This document shows positions 20,067 to 30,777 of a stretch of 64,000 nucleotides of DNA, piece by piece. Position 1 is the stretch's first letter. Every line of letters begins with the position of its first letter. The notes beneath the pieces are model-generated. The model saw nothing but the letters and a program-made list of their open reading frames with translations. It made no database searches and was not told the DNA's origin. The stretch is from Pararobbsia silviterrae (GTDB lineage Bacteria > Pseudomonadota > Gammaproteobacteria > Burkholderiales > Burkholderiaceae), in contig NZ_RBZU01000005.1 in NCBI RefSeq assembly GCF_003628125.1, positions 310,001-374,000 of the forward strand, read 5' to 3'. Both the position numbers and the translations under genes were made by a program.

Positions 20067-21383
20067 TCAGCCGTGCTGGAAGCGCGTGGGCGACAGCGCG
20101 GCGAGGCTGTCGGAATCGACGTCGGACGCGCGTCCGCTGACGAGGTCGGCGACGATCTTCGCCGTGCCGCACGCGAGTCCCCAGCCGGCCGGGCCGTGTC
20201 CCGCATTGACGAACAACCGCGGGTGCGTGGTCGCACCCGTGATAGGCAGGCCGTCGGGCGACATCAGCGCGATGCCGTCCCACTCGCGCATGGCCGACAG
20301 CTTGGCCGCGCCGGGCACCCAGGTGTGGCCGGCTTGACCGAGCGTATCGATCGCGCGCCGGCGCAGCTTCGGCGGCGTCGGACGCGCGGTCTTGCCGCGG
20401 CCCTGGAGCAGCGGTGCGCTCGCGAAGCGCATGCGGTTGTGCAGGCGCGAAATCGTCACGCGGCTTTCGTAATCGACGACGGTGACGTGCGGCGCGTGCT
20501 CTTCGTAGCCGATCGGCGCGGTCAACGCGTGCACGCGCGCCGGATACAGCGGCACGCGGATGCCGACCTGGCCGAGCAAGGTCTGCGTATTCGCGCCGGC
20601 CGCGAGCACGAGCGCATCGCCCGCAATCGACTCGACGCCGCCGCGCGCGCCCGACGTCTCATCGGTCCGCGACGCGAGTTCGACGACGACGCGGCCGGCC
20701 TCGACGCGGATCGACTCGGCCGAGCGGCCGAGCGCGAACTCGACGTCGTGTTCGTCGAGCAGCGTCTTGATCTGTTTGGCGAACAGCGGGCAATTCGCGC
20801 TGCGTTCGTACGGGAAGAACACGCCGCCCGCCAGCGCCTCTCCGGGCGGCACCGACGGTTCGATCGTGCGGCACGTCTCGCCGTCGAGGATCTGGTGCGG
20901 ATAGTCGAACTGCGCGAGCAGCGCGAGCGCCGGTGCGGCCTGCTTGAGCTCGCGCGGCGTGCGGAACAGATGCAGCACGCCGTCGCGTTGCTCGAAGTCC
21001 ATCGCGTGGCGGGCTTCCATTTCGGCGAGCGTGCGCCGCGAGAGGTCGACGAGCGGGCGCAGCCGGCCGCATTGCATCGCGAATCGTTCGGGATCGCGCG
21101 CGAGGTTGAGCTGGCGCACGAAACCGCGCGCGCTCGCGCTGAGGCCCGGCTGATAGATCATCCCGTTGCGCGAGCCGAACAGCATCTGGCGCATGCCGAA
21201 GCCGAGTCCCGGACCGAACCAGACGTCGAGCGGGGTCGGCAGCACGAGGCCGCCCTGGCCGAAGCTCGCCTCCTGCGCAACCGTCGCGTGCCGCTCGATC
21301 ACGCAGACGCGGTGCCCCGCGGCGCGCAGCTGATAGGCAGTGGTGACGCCGGTCAAGCCGCCGCCGATAACGATTACGTCCAT
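20067..21383 (-). CDS. dadA: FAD-dependent D-amino acid dehydrogenase
   Basis: The 438-residue flavoprotein starts with the dinucleotide-binding motif VIGGGLTGVTTAYQL, followed by IER at the end of the second strand. FGQGGL and the C-terminal GHGPAGWGLACGTAKIVADL, which closes the FAD site, are typical of the DadA small-subunit family. Such enzymes oxidise D-amino acids such as D-alanine to oxo acids at the inner membrane. No alanine racemase gene (dadX) is adjacent. Related oxidoreductases (glycine or proline oxidases) share the fold, so the substrate is an inference. Confidence 0.88.
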   Translation of the reverse strand: MDVIVIGGGLTGVTTAYQLRAAGHRVCVIERHATVAQEASFGQGGLVLPTPLDVWFGPGLGFGMRQMLFGSRNGMIYQPGLSASARGFVRQLNLARDPERFAMQCGRLRPLVDLSRRTLAEMEARHAMDFEQRDGVLHLFRTPRELKQAAPALALLAQFDYPHQILDGETCRTIEPSVPPGEALAGGVFFPYERSANCPLFAKQIKTLLDEHDVEFALGRSAESIRVEAGRVVVELASRTDETSGARGGVESIAGDALVLAAGANTQTLLGQVGIRVPLYPARVHALTAPIGYEEHAPHVTVVDYESRVTISRLHNRMRFASAPLLQGRGKTARPTPPKLRRRAIDTLGQAGHTWVPGAAKLSAMREWDGIALMSPDGLPITGATTHPRLFVNAGHGPAGWGLACGTAKIVADLVSGRASDVDSDSLAALSPTRFQHG

Positions 21384-21556
21384 GGAGAGTCTGGGAAGCC
21401 GGAATTCGGCAGTGCGTTCGATGACCCGGCCGGGCGTCGGGACACCGCAGCAAAGCGCGCAATCATAGCGCGGAAGCCGCTTTGCCGGAAGCGTTGCGCA
21501 AACGCGCGCCGCACCCGCGCGCGCAGGCCGGGGTCACCCTGTTACATATCACACGG

Positions 21557-21562
21557 TATAAT
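21557..21562 (+). promoter_or_regulatory. Perfect -10 hexamer upstream of purL
   Basis: TATAAT lies 90 bases before the purL ATG in the divergent gap with dadA. The matching -35 window is TCACCC, a poor hexamer. The AT-rich run just before it is conspicuous in GC-rich DNA. Confidence 0.5.
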
Positions 21563-21652
21563 CGCGGTCTCTTCAGACTGCCGCGCACGGCGCTTCGCCG
21601 CGCTGCGACAGGGCGCCCGTCTTTTCAGCCGCATCGACCCAGCTCGCACCCC

Positions 21653-24600
21653 ATGGCTCACTTCTCGTACTTCGCCGGCGCATCCGCCCTCTCCGAATTC
21701 CGCAAGACCCGCCTGTTGGCGACGCTGCAAGCCCTCGATCCCGAAGTCGCGGACGTCGAGGGCCGCTATGTGCACTTCGTGAGCAGCGCGACGCCGATTT
21801 CGGACGCCGAGCGCGACCGCCTGAATGCCTTGCTGTCGTACGGCACGCCGTTCGTGCCGCATCTGAAGGGCGGCGAGTCGTTTCTCGTCGTGCCGCGTCT
21901 CGGGACGATCTCGCCGTGGGCGAGCAAGGCCAGCGATATCGCGCACAACAGCGGGCTGTCGAACGTGCGCCGCATCGAGCGCGGCGTCGAATACACGATC
22001 ACGCTGAAGGCCGGCCTCGGCAAGCTGATCGGCAAGACCAAGGCCGTGCCGGCCGAAACGCGCGCGGTGCTCGCCGCGGCGCTCCACGACCGCATGACCG
22101 AGTCGGTCATCGCGAGCCGCGACGAAGCCGCGCATCTGTTCGATGCGCTGCCGGGCCGGCCGATGGAAACGGTCGACGTCGTGGGCAAGGGCCGCGCGGC
22201 GCTCGAACAGGCCAACGTCGAACTGGGCCTCGCACTCGCCGACGATGAAATCGACTATCTCGTCGACGCGTTCACGCAACTGCGGCGCAATCCGACCGAC
22301 GTCGAACTCATGATGTTCGCGCAAGCGAACAGCGAACACTGCCGCCACAAGATCTTCAATGCCCAATGGACGATCGACGGCGAGCCGCAATCGACGTCGC
22401 TGTTCGGCATGATCAAGTACACGCACGAGCAGCACCCGCAGGGCACGATCGTCGCTTACTCGGACAACGCGGCCGTCATGGAAGGCGGGCCGGCCGAGCA
22501 TTGGTATCCGGCCGGCGCGGCCGAGCATGGCCGCGCGTATGCGCGCGCCGACGGCGTGCTGCACACGCTGATGAAGGTCGAGACGCATAATCACCCGACC
22601 GCGATCTCGCCGTTCCCCGGCGCCTCGACGGGCGCGGGCGGCGAAATCCGCGACGAAGGCGCGACGGGCCGCGGCGCGAAACCGAAGGCGGGGCTCGTCG
22701 GCTTCTCGGTGTCGAACCTCGCGCTGTCGGAGCTCAACAACGCATGGGAATCGGCGTTCGACGCGTCGATCCCGCTCGCGCAGCGCAACCCGAGCGCGCA
22801 GGCCGCGGCCAAGCCCTACGGACGCCCGGACCGCATCGCGTCGCCCTTGTCGATCATGATCGACGGGCCGCTCGGTGGCGCCGCGTTCAACAACGAATTC
22901 GGCCGGCCCAATCTCGGCGGGTATTTCCGTGTCTACGAACAGAACGTCGCGGGCACCGTGCGCGGGTATCACAAGCCGATCATGATCGCGGGCGGCATCG
23001 GCAATATCGCCGAGGGCCTCACGCATAAGAACGATCTGCCGGACGGCACGCTGCTGATCCAGATCGGCGGCCCGGGCATGCGCATCGGCATGGGCGGCGG
23101 CGCCGCGAGTTCGATGGCGACCGGCGCGAACACGGCCGAGCTCGATTTCGACTCCGTGCAGCGCGGCAACCCCGAGATCGAGCGTCGCGCGCAGGAAGTC
23201 ATCAACGTCTGCTGGCAGATGGGCGCGGCCAACCCGATTCTGAGCATCCACGACGTCGGCGCGGGCGGGCTCTCGAACGCGTTCCCCGAACTCGTCGACG
23301 GCGCCGGCAAGGGCGCGCGTTTCGAGCTCACGCGCGTGCCGCTCGAGGAATCGGGTCTGGCGCCGCGTGAAATCTGGAGTAATGAAGCGCAAGAACGCTA
23401 TGTGCTTGCGATCGCGCCCGACAGTCTGGCCACGTTCGAGGCGATCTGCGCGCGCGAGCGATGCCCGGTCGCGGTCGTCGGCGTCGCGACCGACGCGCAG
23501 CAGCTCAAGCTGGTGAGCCCCGACGGCAACGATCCCGTCGATATGCCGATGGACGTGCTGCTCGGCAAGACTCCGCGCATGCACCGCGACGTCAAGCGCA
23601 TCCGGCCGAATTTCGGGCCGGTCGATGTCACGGGCCTCTCGCTGCACGATACGGCGCTTGCCGTGCTTCGCCATCCGACGGTCGCGAGCAAGTCGTTCCT
23701 GATCACCATCGGCGATCGCGCGGTCGGCGGGCTGTCGGTGCGCGATCAGATGGTCGGGCCGTGGCAGGTGCCGGTGGCCGACTGCGCGATCACGTCGCTC
23801 GACTTCAGCGGCTATCGCGGCGAAGCGATGACGATCGCCGAGCGCACGCCGCTCGCGGTCATCGATGCGCCCGCGTCGGGCCGCATGGCCGTCGGCGAGG
23901 CGATCACGAATATCGCGTCGGCGCCGATCGCGTCGCTCGACAAGCTCAAGCTGTCGGCGAACTGGATGGCCGCCTGCGGGAGCCCCGGCGAAGACGCCGC
24001 GCTGTTCGACACCGTCAAGGCCGTGGGCCTCGAATTGTGTCCGGCGCTCGGGATCAGCATCCCGGTCGGCAAGGATTCGTTGTCGATGCGCACGAAGTGG
24101 AACGACGAGGGCGTGGCGAAGGAAGTCGTCTCGCCGGTGTCGCTGATCATCTCGGCGTTCGCGCCGGTCGCCGACGTGCGCCGCCACCTGACGCCGCAAT
24201 TGAGCCGCGAGCTCGACACGGTCCTGATCGCGATCGACCTCGGCCGCGGCAAGCATCGGCTCGGCGGCAGCATCCTCGCGCACGTGACGCAGCAAGTCGG
24301 CGACACGACGCCCGACGTCGACGATCCCGAAGATCTCAAACGCTTCTTCAACGCGATCCAGTCGCTCAATCGCGACGGCAAGCTGCTTGCCTATCACGAT
24401 CGCTCGGACGGCGGCCTGTTCGCGACCGTGGCGGAAATGGCGTTCGCGGGGCGTGTCGGCGTCTCGCTGAACGTCGATATGCTGACGCTCGACGCGACGC
24501 ACGAGTCCGACTACGGCGACGCGAAAGACTGGGCCAAGCAGACCTCGGGCCGCCGCGACGACCGCACGATCCGCGCGCTGTTCAATGAAGAACTCGGCGC

Positions 24601-25696
24601 GGTGATCCAGGTTCGCGCGGCCGATCGCGACGCCGTGCTCGGCGTGCTCCGCGAACATGGCCTCAGCACCTGCAGCCATGTGATCGGCAAGCCGAACGAG
24701 GCCGACGACATCGAGATCTATCGCGATGCGAAGAAGATCTACTCGGCCACGCGCGTCGAGCTTCAGCAGGCGTGGTCCGAAGTCTCGTGGCGCATCGCGC
24801 GCCTGCGCGACAACCCGGCCTGCGCGGACAGCGAGTTCGAGTCGCTCGTCGACGCGGCGGATCCGGGCATGACGCCGAAGCTCTCGTTCGACATGACGGC
24901 CGATATCGCGGCGCCGTTCATCGCGACGGGCAAGCGGCCGAAGGTCGCGATCCTGCGCGAGCAGGGCGTCAATTCGCATATCGAGAAGGCCTATGCGTTC
25001 GATCGCGCGGGCTTCGAGGCGCGCGACGTCCATATGAGCGATCTGCTCAACGGCCGCGCGAATCTCTCGGAGTTCGCGGGCTTTGTCGCGTGCGGCGGGT
25101 TCTCGTACGGCGACGTGCTCGGCGCGGGCGAGGGCTGGGCGAAGACGATCCGTTTCAACGCCGTGCTCGCGGACATGTTCGCCGCGTTCTTCGCGCGGCC
25201 CGATACGTTCGCGCTCGGCGTCTGCAACGGCTGCCAGATGATGAGCAATCTCGCGTCGATGATTCCGGGTGCCGAGGCGTGGCCGAAGTTCACGCGCAAT
25301 CAGTCCGAGCAGTTCGAGGCGCGCGTGTCGATGGTCGTCGTCGAGAAGTCGCCGTCGATTTTCTTCGACGGCATGGCCGGTTCGGAGATCCCGGTCGTCG
25401 TCTCGCACGGCGAAGGGTATGCGAACTTCTCGGCGCAAGGCGATGCGGCGCACGTCGCGGCCGCGCTGCGGTATGTCGACAATCGCGGCGCGATCACCGA
25501 GCGTTATCCGTTCAATCCGAACGGCTCGGCCAAGGGCCTCACGGGCGTGACGACGCCCGACGGCCGCTTCACGGCGCTGATGCCGCACCCCGAGCGCGTG
25601 TTCCGGACCGCGCAGATGAGCTGGCATCCGGCCGACTGGAACGGCGACAGCCCGTGGATGCGCATCTATCGCAACGCGCGGAAGTGGGTCGGCTAA
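21653..25696 (+). CDS. purL: Phosphoribosylformylglycinamidine synthase
   Basis: This large single-chain enzyme converts FGAR, glutamine and ATP to FGAM in purine synthesis. From the ATG at 21653 it has 1347 residues (E. coli 1295). The N-terminal PurS-like part is followed by two AIR-synthase-like ATPase halves ([17 protein letters not shown]-type motif and a second DGGLFAT site), then a class I glutaminase domain with nucleophile Cys1191 (GVCNGCQ) and His1312/Glu1314 (MPHPERV). The frame continues open upstream through the promoter region, but the MAHFSYFAG start fits the family. Its stop codon lies inside a short tandem repeat. Confidence 0.98.
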   Translation: MAHFSYFAGASALSEFRKTRLLATLQALDPEVADVEGRYVHFVSSATPISDAERDRLNALLSYGTPFVPHLKGGESFLVVPRLGTISPWASKASDIAHNSGLSNVRRIERGVEYTITLKAGLGKLIGKTKAVPAETRAVLAAALHDRMTESVIASRDEAAHLFDALPGRPMETVDVVGKGRAALEQANVELGLALADDEIDYLVDAFTQLRRNPTDVELMMFAQANSEHCRHKIFNAQWTIDGEPQSTSLFGMIKYTHEQHPQGTIVAYSDNAAVMEGGPAEHWYPAGAAEHGRAYARADGVLHTLMKVETHNHPTAISPFPGASTGAGGEIRDEGATGRGAKPKAGLVGFSVSNLALSELNNAWESAFDASIPLAQRNPSAQAAAKPYGRPDRIASPLSIMIDGPLGGAAFNNEFGRPNLGGYFRVYEQNVAGTVRGYHKPIMIAGGIGNIAEGLTHKNDLPDGTLLIQIGGPGMRIGMGGGAASSMATGANTAELDFDSVQRGNPEIERRAQEVINVCWQMGAANPILSIHDVGAGGLSNAFPELVDGAGKGARFELTRVPLEESGLAPREIWSNEAQERYVLAIAPDSLATFEAICARERCPVAVVGVATDAQQLKLVSPDGNDPVDMPMDVLLGKTPRMHRDVKRIRPNFGPVDVTGLSLHDTALAVLRHPTVASKSFLITIGDRAVGGLSVRDQMVGPWQVPVADCAITSLDFSGYRGEAMTIAERTPLAVIDAPASGRMAVGEAITNIASAPIASLDKLKLSANWMAACGSPGEDAALFDTVKAVGLELCPALGISIPVGKDSLSMRTKWNDEGVAKEVVSPVSLIISAFAPVADVRRHLTPQLSRELDTVLIAIDLGRGKHRLGGSILAHVTQQVGDTTPDVDDPEDLKRFFNAIQSLNRDGKLLAYHDRSDGGLFATVAEMAFAGRVGVSLNVDMLTLDATHESDYGDAKDWAKQTSGRRDDRTIRALFNEELGAVIQVRAADRDAVLGVLREHGLSTCSHVIGKPNEADDIEIYRDAKKIYSATRVELQQAWSEVSWRIARLRDNPACADSEFESLVDAADPGMTPKLSFDMTADIAAPFIATGKRPKVAILREQGVNSHIEKAYAFDRAGFEARDVHMSDLLNGRANLSEFAGFVACGGFSYGDVLGAGEGWAKTIRFNAVLADMFAAFFARPDTFALGVCNGCQMMSNLASMIPGAEAWPKFTRNQSEQFEARVSMVVVEKSPSIFFDGMAGSEIPVVVSHGEGYANFSAQGDAAHVAAALRYVDNRGAITERYPFNPNGSAKGLTGVTTPDGRFTALMPHPERVFRTAQMSWHPADWNGDSPWMRIYRNARKWVG

Positions 25697-25740
25697 GTAC
25701 GCCTAGGTACGGCTGAGCACGGTTAAGCGCGGCTGAGCGC
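25691..25740. repeat. Five 10-bp tandem repeats at the purL stop codon
   Basis: Five consecutive 10-base units of the form GGCTRAGYRC run from 25691 to 25740. The first unit contains the purL TAA. Units differ at two or three positions, so the array is diverged. An imperfect GCATGTGCCGG/CCGGCGCATG inverted repeat follows at about 25740-25770. Confidence 0.75.
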
Positions 25741-25880
25741 ATGTGCCGGTCATGAAGGCCGGCGCATGCGGGTTCGATACGTGGCGCCGGGCCTTCGGCG
25801 CTGACCGTGAAGTAGAGGCGCCGGATCACGGGGGCCGACACCGGGTTATCGCATGACGCGTGTCGCCCCTCGCACGGCGC

Positions 25881-26405
25881 TTAACGATCGCCCCAGAACG
25901 CGTCCTGCATCCGCGCGATCTCGTCGCGCAGTTCGGGGAACGGGCCGAAGACCTTGATCGCCTTCTGGCTGTGATCGAAGACGGTCCGGCACGGCAGCGA
26001 CATCGTCGGGTTCTCGTCGTGATCGCCGGTCGCCGCGAGCAGATCCTTCTCGTCGGCGCCATAGACGAGCCGGCCGATATTCGCCCAATAGAGCGTGCCC
26101 GAACACATGCAGCACGGCTCCACGTTCGTGTAGAGCGTGCATTCCCAAAGAAAGGCTTCCGAGAAACTCGCCGCGGCCGCGCGCGCGAGCACCGATTCGG
26201 CGTGATTGACCGTGTCGACATTGCCTTGTTCGATGAGCACGGTTTCATGGTCGGGCGCGACGAGGATCGCGCCGAACGGATGGTGGCCGAAGCGCACCGC
26301 GCGTTCGGCGATCTCGCCGGTGCGCCGCAGGTGCCGGATCATCTGTTCATGCGTCGGATCGGGGCCGGCCGGCGTGGGGCGCGCGTGAGCGGGGGAAGCG
26401 GTCAT
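25881..26405 (-). CDS. Nucleoside/base deaminase of the CMP/dCMP deaminase family
   Basis: The 174-residue protein has the zinc-dependent deaminase core: His68-Ala69-Glu70 (NHAESVLA) with Glu70 as proton shuttle, and Pro97-Cys98-Cys99-Met100-Cys101 supplying the two zinc thiolates. This fold includes guanine deaminase, cytosine deaminase and TadA. Length and the WANIGRLVYGA segment suit a free nucleobase or nucleoside deaminase rather than the tRNA enzyme. The start at 26405 has GAAGG 6 bases upstream; a longer frame to 26450 has no such site. It lies beside purL, hinting at purine metabolism, but on the opposite strand. Confidence 0.85.
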   Translation of the reverse strand: MTASPAHARPTPAGPDPTHEQMIRHLRRTGEIAERAVRFGHHPFGAILVAPDHETVLIEQGNVDTVNHAESVLARAAAASFSEAFLWECTLYTNVEPCCMCSGTLYWANIGRLVYGADEKDLLAATGDHDENPTMSLPCRTVFDHSQKAIKVFGPFPELRDEIARMQDAFWGDR

Positions 26406-26525
26406 GATGAGCCTTCGCGAGATCGAAGTCGGAAAAGCGCCATTGTCCAACGCTTTGCGCGCACTGCGCGCGAGCGGCGCATATGGTGGTCATCAGAGGG
26501 CCGCGATCCGACGCATCGCGCTGGC

Positions 26526-26562
26526 GAAAAAAAAGCAGCGCGCCGGATGGCCGCTGCCTTTC
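26526..26562 (-). terminator. Rho-independent terminator after the PPIC gene
   Basis: On the minus strand GGCAGCG pairs with CGCTGC around a loop, followed by eight T residues. It ends the leftward msrB-yciB-bolA-ppiC block. Confidence 0.8.
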
Positions 26563-26600
26563 TTCGGTTGCCCGGACATCGCCGGGCCATCCGGTGCGCT

Positions 26601-27395
26601 TTACTGAATCTTGGCCTTCGCGCGCAGGCTTTGTTCCCACTGCTGCAACCGTTCCTGTTGCACTTGCTGGGCGAGCTGCGTCTTGACTTCGTCGAACGAC
26701 GGAACCTTGACGTCACGCACGTCGTCGAGTCGGATCACGTGCCAACCGAATTGCGAGTGCACGGGCGTGTCGGTGATCTGGCCTTTCTGGAGCTTCTGCG
26801 CGGCGTCGCCGAATTCCGGCACGTAGCTCTGCAGATTCGCCCAGTCGAGATCGCCGCCATGCTCGGCCGAACCCGTGTCCTTCGAGTATTGCTTCGCGAG
26901 GTCTTCGAAGCTGCCGCCGGCCTTGAGCTTCGCGATGATGTCCTTCGCCTGCTGTTCGTTGTCGACGAGGATATGGTGCAGATGGTATTCCTTGCCTTGC
27001 ACTTGCTTGATCGCTTCGTCGTACTTGGCCTTGAGTTCAGCGTCGGTCGGCGCGTTGTTCTTGACGAAGTCCTGAATCAGCGCGCGGATCGCGACGCTTT
27101 GCGAGGCGAGCGCCATCTGGGCCTTGACGCTCGGGTCGTTCGGAATGCCGCGCTTCTCGGCTTCCTGCATCATCACTTCACGATTGACGAGCTCTTCGCG
27201 CACGGCGGCCTGCAGTTGGGGCGAATCCGTCTGGCCTTGACGCACGAGTTCGGCGACGAGCGCGTCGACACGTTCCTTCGGAATGGCTTTGCCGTTGACG
27301 ACGGCGATGTTTTGCGCGAACGCGGACGTGGCAGCACCCGCGGCGATGACGACAGCGGCCGTGCCGATCCACAGCCGGACATTCTTGAAGCTCAT
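26601..27395 (-). CDS. Periplasmic parvulin-type peptidyl-prolyl isomerase
   Basis: The 264-residue product has a Sec signal peptide (cleavage after AFA at about residue 27), a SurA-like helical segment, and one PPIC domain with HHILVDNEQQAK, GGDLDW and FGWHVIRLDD. It resembles betaproteobacterial PpiC/PrsA-like chaperones that assist folding in the periplasm. The start at 27395 puts the signal peptide first. It follows bolA by 10 bases on the same strand, so it is part of that operon, and a terminator lies just downstream. Confidence 0.92.
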   Translation of the reverse strand: MSFKNVRLWIGTAAVVIAAGAATSAFAQNIAVVNGKAIPKERVDALVAELVRQGQTDSPQLQAAVREELVNREVMMQEAEKRGIPNDPSVKAQMALASQSVAIRALIQDFVKNNAPTDAELKAKYDEAIKQVQGKEYHLHHILVDNEQQAKDIIAKLKAGGSFEDLAKQYSKDTGSAEHGGDLDWANLQSYVPEFGDAAQKLQKGQITDTPVHSQFGWHVIRLDDVRDVKVPSFDEVKTQLAQQVQQERLQQWEQSLRAKAKIQ

Positions 27396-27405
27396 GACGT
27401 GATTC

Positions 27406-27696
27406 CTAACGAGGCAGATTGTTGAATTCTTCGGGGGTGTATGCAGCGATCGCGAGCGCATGAATCCCGTTGCGCATCGCATCGGCCAGCGCATCATACA
27501 CGAGGCGATGTCGCGCCACGCGGGTCTTGCCGGCGAACGCGCCTGTCACGATCGTGACATTGAAGTGACCGCCCGAGGCCGCGCCCGCATGGCCCGCGTG
27601 ACGCGCGCCGTCGTCCTCGACTTCGATGTGCAACGGGGTCAGCGCGGCCTTCAGGCGCGCTTCGATGACGTCGGCTGAGATCGCGGGCATGGTCAT
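27406..27696 (-). CDS. BolA family protein
   Basis: BolA-family proteins partner monothiol glutaredoxins in iron-sulfur cluster traffic and stress response. The 96 residues contain the class II KH-like fold with [27 protein letters not shown] and the invariant His in [20 protein letters not shown] closes the family pattern. The ATG at 27696 overlaps the yciB stop as ATGA, implying coupling. A second ATG two codons later (27690) is better spaced from the AAGGAAG site and may be used. Confidence 0.92.
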   Translation of the reverse strand: MTMPAISADVIEARLKAALTPLHIEVEDDGARHAGHAGAASGGHFNVTIVTGAFAGKTRVARHRLVYDALADAMRNGIHALAIAAYTPEEFNNLPR

Positions 27697-28223
27697 TCTT
27701 CCTTCAGATAGCGCGCGAGCCAGAAGCTCTGCGCAATGATGAACACGACCATACACCCGATGCCGCCGAACAACTTGAAATTGACCCAGACGTCCGTCGA
27801 GAAGTGATAAAGGATCACGAGATTGACGACGCCGAGCAGCGCGAAGAACGCGACCCATGCGATCGTCAGTTGCGTCCAGACGGGTTCGGGCAGCACGAGT
27901 TCCTTGCCCATCGTCGTCTTGAGCAGGTCCTTGCCGAAGCCGAATCGCGAAACGCCGAGCGCGATCGCGAACAGCCAGTACGCGACGGTCGGTTTCCATT
28001 TGATGAAGACGTCGTCGTGCAGCACGAGCGTTGCGCCGCCGAGCACGACGATCACGATCAGACTGACCCACTGGAGCGGATCGACCTTGCGGTGCCGGAA
28101 CGCGACCCAGCCGATGAGCGCGAGCGAAGCGACGATCGCGATGGCCGTGGCGGTGTAGATGTTCGTCAGCTTGTACGCGACGAAGAACAGGATGATCGGG
28201 AAGAAATCGAATAGAAGTTTCAT
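27693..28223 (-). CDS. yciB: Inner-membrane septation protein YciB (IspZ family)
   Basis: The 176-residue protein has five hydrophobic helices and the family's opening [30 protein letters not shown] and NFKLFGG are also typical. YciB (IspZ) in enterobacteria affects cell envelope synthesis and intracellular spreading of Shigella; its molecular function is unsettled. It is overlapped by bolA, and msrB lies 180 bases upstream on the same strand. The ATG at 28223 was chosen because it gives the conserved N-terminus; the frame extends upstream without sense. Confidence 0.95.
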   Translation of the reverse strand: MKLLFDFFPIILFFVAYKLTNIYTATAIAIVASLALIGWVAFRHRKVDPLQWVSLIVIVVLGGATLVLHDDVFIKWKPTVAYWLFAIALGVSRFGFGKDLLKTTMGKELVLPEPVWTQLTIAWVAFFALLGVVNLVILYHFSTDVWVNFKLFGGIGCMVVFIIAQSFWLARYLKEE

Positions 28224-28403
28224 GCAGTGTCCGGTAACGGCGGCCAGACGTCCGGGGGATCGGTCCGACGCGCGATGTCCTGCGCGCCGAGCCGGGACCG
28301 GACGACACGCAGGTCGCGGGTCCCGCAATCGGGACGCCGGCGCGGATCCGTCCCACGCCGGCGCGATCGTCACGCGCCGGCCTCGGGGCTGTGCGCGACG
28401 ATC

Positions 28404-28808
28404 TTATTTCTGGCTGCCGGGCTCGAATTGTAGCGCAGCCGAATTGATGCAATAGCGGTCGCCCGTATCGGTCGGGCCGTCGGGGAACACATGGCCGAGA
28501 TGCGCGTCGCAGACTTTGCAGCGGACTTCGACGCGGACCATGCCGTGCGACACGTCGCGATGCTCGTCGATGAGCTCGCCGTTCAGCGGACGATCGAAGC
28601 TCGGCCAGCCGCAGCCCGCATCGAATTTATGATTCGATTCGAACAGCGCCGCGCCACAGCACACGCATTTGTAGACCCCGTTTTCCCAGTGATCCCAATA
28701 GCGGCCCGTGAACGCGCGCTCGGTCGCCGCGTGACGCGTGACCTGGTATTCGATGTCCGACAGGTCGCGCTTGTAGTCGGCGTCGGTCTTGATCGGTGTC
28801 TGGCTCAT
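28404..28808 (-). CDS. msrB: Peptide-methionine (R)-S-oxide reductase
   Basis: MsrB repairs oxidised methionine (R-sulfoxide) in proteins. The 134 residues carry a structural zinc site (Cys48, Cys51, Cys97, Cys100), the catalytic Cys120 in GDRYCINS, and Cys66 in GCGWPSF as a likely resolving Cys. HVFPDGP and the flanking residues are the substrate pocket. It heads the leftward msrB-yciB-bolA-ppiC block conserved in Burkholderiaceae. Confidence 0.97.
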   Translation of the reverse strand: MSQTPIKTDADYKRDLSDIEYQVTRHAATERAFTGRYWDHWENGVYKCVCCGAALFESNHKFDAGCGWPSFDRPLNGELIDEHRDVSHGMVRVEVRCKVCDAHLGHVFPDGPTDTGDRYCINSAALQFEPGSQK

Positions 28809-29042
28809 GATGGGTCTCTCGTTAGGGGCATGGCCGCGCGTCGTGCGTCGCGCGGTTGACGGTGTGCTTCATCGGATGCTTGATGGCGTGCGGCGCATGG
28901 GCGTCGATCGGCTGTCTGTCTATCGCGTGTGCGGCGCACGTCGTGCCTATGTGCGGGCTGCGCGTCGAAATAACAAGACAGCCAGGGACCCGAGCACCAC
29001 GCGTGCGCAATGCGACCATGGCAGGACCGCGCGCCTCACGCC

Positions 29043-30620
29043 TCACGACGAGCAACTCACTTCGAGCGTGCTCGCCCACGACGGTGGCAGTGCCGCATAG
29101 GCTTCGTACTGCGGTTGTTCGTCGAACGGATGCCGAAGCACATCGAGCAGCCGCGCGACTTCGCTGAAGTCCTTTTCGCGCGCGTGGCGAATCGCCGTTT
29201 CGGCGAGATGATTGCGCAGCACGAACTTGGGGTTCACGCGATCCATCGCGGCCGCGCGCGCCGCATCGTCCTGCGTTTCGAGTCGCAGGCGCAGCCGGTA
29301 GGCGTCGAGCCAGCGATCGATCGCTGCGCGATCGATGAACAGATCGCGCACGGACGCATCCTGACTTGCATCGTCACGCGATACGCGCGACAGATGGCGG
29401 AATGTCAGCGTGAAATCCGCGCGATTCTCGTGCATGACCTTGAACAGATCGTTGACGAGCGTGTTGTCGTCGTCGCGTACGGCGTGCAGACCGAGCTTGG
29501 CGCGCAGCAGCGCGTCGAGCGCGCGCGGAAAGTGGGTCCGGTACGTTTCGAGCACCTGCTGGGCCGCCTCGACGGCGTGCTGGCCTTCGCCGAACAACGG
29601 CAGCATGGCCTGAGCCAGGCAGAACAGATTCCAGTAGGCGACCTGCGGTTGCGCCTGATACGCGTAACGCCCTTGCGCATCGCTGTGATTGCAGACGTGG
29701 TTGGCGTCGAAGCCGTCGATGAAGCCGTAGGGGCCATAGTCGATCGTGAGGCCGAGGATCGACATATTGTCCGTGTTCATGACGCCGTGGCAAAAGCCGA
29801 CCGATTGCCAGTGCGCGATCATGCGCGCCGTGCGTTCGACGACTTCGCCGAGCATCGCGAGATAGGGCTGGGCCGTGTCGCGGCACGCGGGGTAGTGACG
29901 ATCGATCACGTGATCGGCGAGCGCGCGAATGCGATCGGGCCGGTCGTCCGCGAACCAGTGTTCGAAATGGCCGAACCGGATGAAGCTCGGCGCCAGGCGC
30001 GTGACGACCGCCGCGGTTTCGATCGTCTCGCGCCGCACGGGCGCATCCGATCCCGTCACGCAGAGCGCGCGCGTCGTCGGGATCCCGAGATGGTGCATGG
30101 CTTCCGAGCAGAGGAATTCGCGGATCGACGAGCGGAGCACCGCGCGTCCGTCGCCCATGCGCGAATACGGCGTGAGCCCCGCGCCCTTGAGCTGGATTTC
30201 CTGGATGCCGTCGGGGCCGGTGCGCTCGCCGAGCAGCAGCGCGCGGCCGTCGCCGAGCTGTCCGGCCCAGACGCCGAACTGATGACCCGAGTAGACCGAC
30301 GCGAGCGGCAACGCCTCAGGCGCAAGGTCGCGCGTGCGATTGCCCGTCATCGTCTCGACGAAGTCGGGCCGGTCGGCCGCATCGGCGCCGAGGCCGATCA
30401 GCGCCGCGGCCTCGCGCGAAAAGCCCACGAGGTAGGGCGCGGGCAAGGGCGTCGCGGGCAGCCGCGTAGAGAACGCCGTGCCGAGACTCGCGAATCCGTG
30501 CGCGGCGTGAGGCGCCCAGTCGAGCGACGGTGAAACGGCGGTTTCGGCGTGCGCGGTCTTGCGCGCATCATGGCCGAGATCGAAACCGGAGGAGGACGGA
30601 GCGGCGGACTGAGCGGACAT
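29043..30620 (-). CDS. selO: Protein adenylyltransferase SelO (YdiU)
   Basis: SelO is a pseudokinase-fold enzyme that transfers AMP from ATP to Ser, Thr or Tyr of target proteins, linked to redox stress. The 525 residues contain the family hallmarks SGHQFG([11 protein letters not shown]), RGAG-like [17 protein letters not shown], and GVMNTDN ([13 protein letters not shown]) holding the metal-binding Asn and Asp. The C-terminal tail ends Cys-Ser-Ser, the bacterial counterpart of the selenocysteine end in eukaryotes. ATG at 30620 is preferred over a TTG 24 bases upstream. It is divergent from the acyl-CoA ligase gene. Confidence 0.95.
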   Translation of the reverse strand: MSAQSAAPSSSGFDLGHDARKTAHAETAVSPSLDWAPHAAHGFASLGTAFSTRLPATPLPAPYLVGFSREAAALIGLGADAADRPDFVETMTGNRTRDLAPEALPLASVYSGHQFGVWAGQLGDGRALLLGERTGPDGIQEIQLKGAGLTPYSRMGDGRAVLRSSIREFLCSEAMHHLGIPTTRALCVTGSDAPVRRETIETAAVVTRLAPSFIRFGHFEHWFADDRPDRIRALADHVIDRHYPACRDTAQPYLAMLGEVVERTARMIAHWQSVGFCHGVMNTDNMSILGLTIDYGPYGFIDGFDANHVCNHSDAQGRYAYQAQPQVAYWNLFCLAQAMLPLFGEGQHAVEAAQQVLETYRTHFPRALDALLRAKLGLHAVRDDDNTLVNDLFKVMHENRADFTLTFRHLSRVSRDDASQDASVRDLFIDRAAIDRWLDAYRLRLRLETQDDAARAAAMDRVNPKFVLRNHLAETAIRHAREKDFSEVARLLDVLRHPFDEQPQYEAYAALPPSWASTLEVSCSS

Positions 30621-30777
30621 GGCTTCGGGAAAACGAGTATTCAAGCGGCGACAACGGACTGGCTATTGTAAGTCGCTTGTCCCGCGCGTGCCGACGCCGC
30701 GCGGGCCCCAGGTCCGGAGAACCGGACCGCCGCGGAGCCGGGTCGCCGGCTGCGCGGATCTGACCGAGACCACAACG

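Noticed and set aside
18234-21782. 1182-codon plus-strand frame opposite nnr and dadA
   Set aside because: Both minus-strand genes carry clear catalytic motifs; the opposing frame is Arg/Asp/Glu-rich and featureless.
21542-25627. 1361-codon minus-strand frame opposite purL
   Set aside because: It overlaps the complete purL gene and promoter region and has the composition of a shadow frame.
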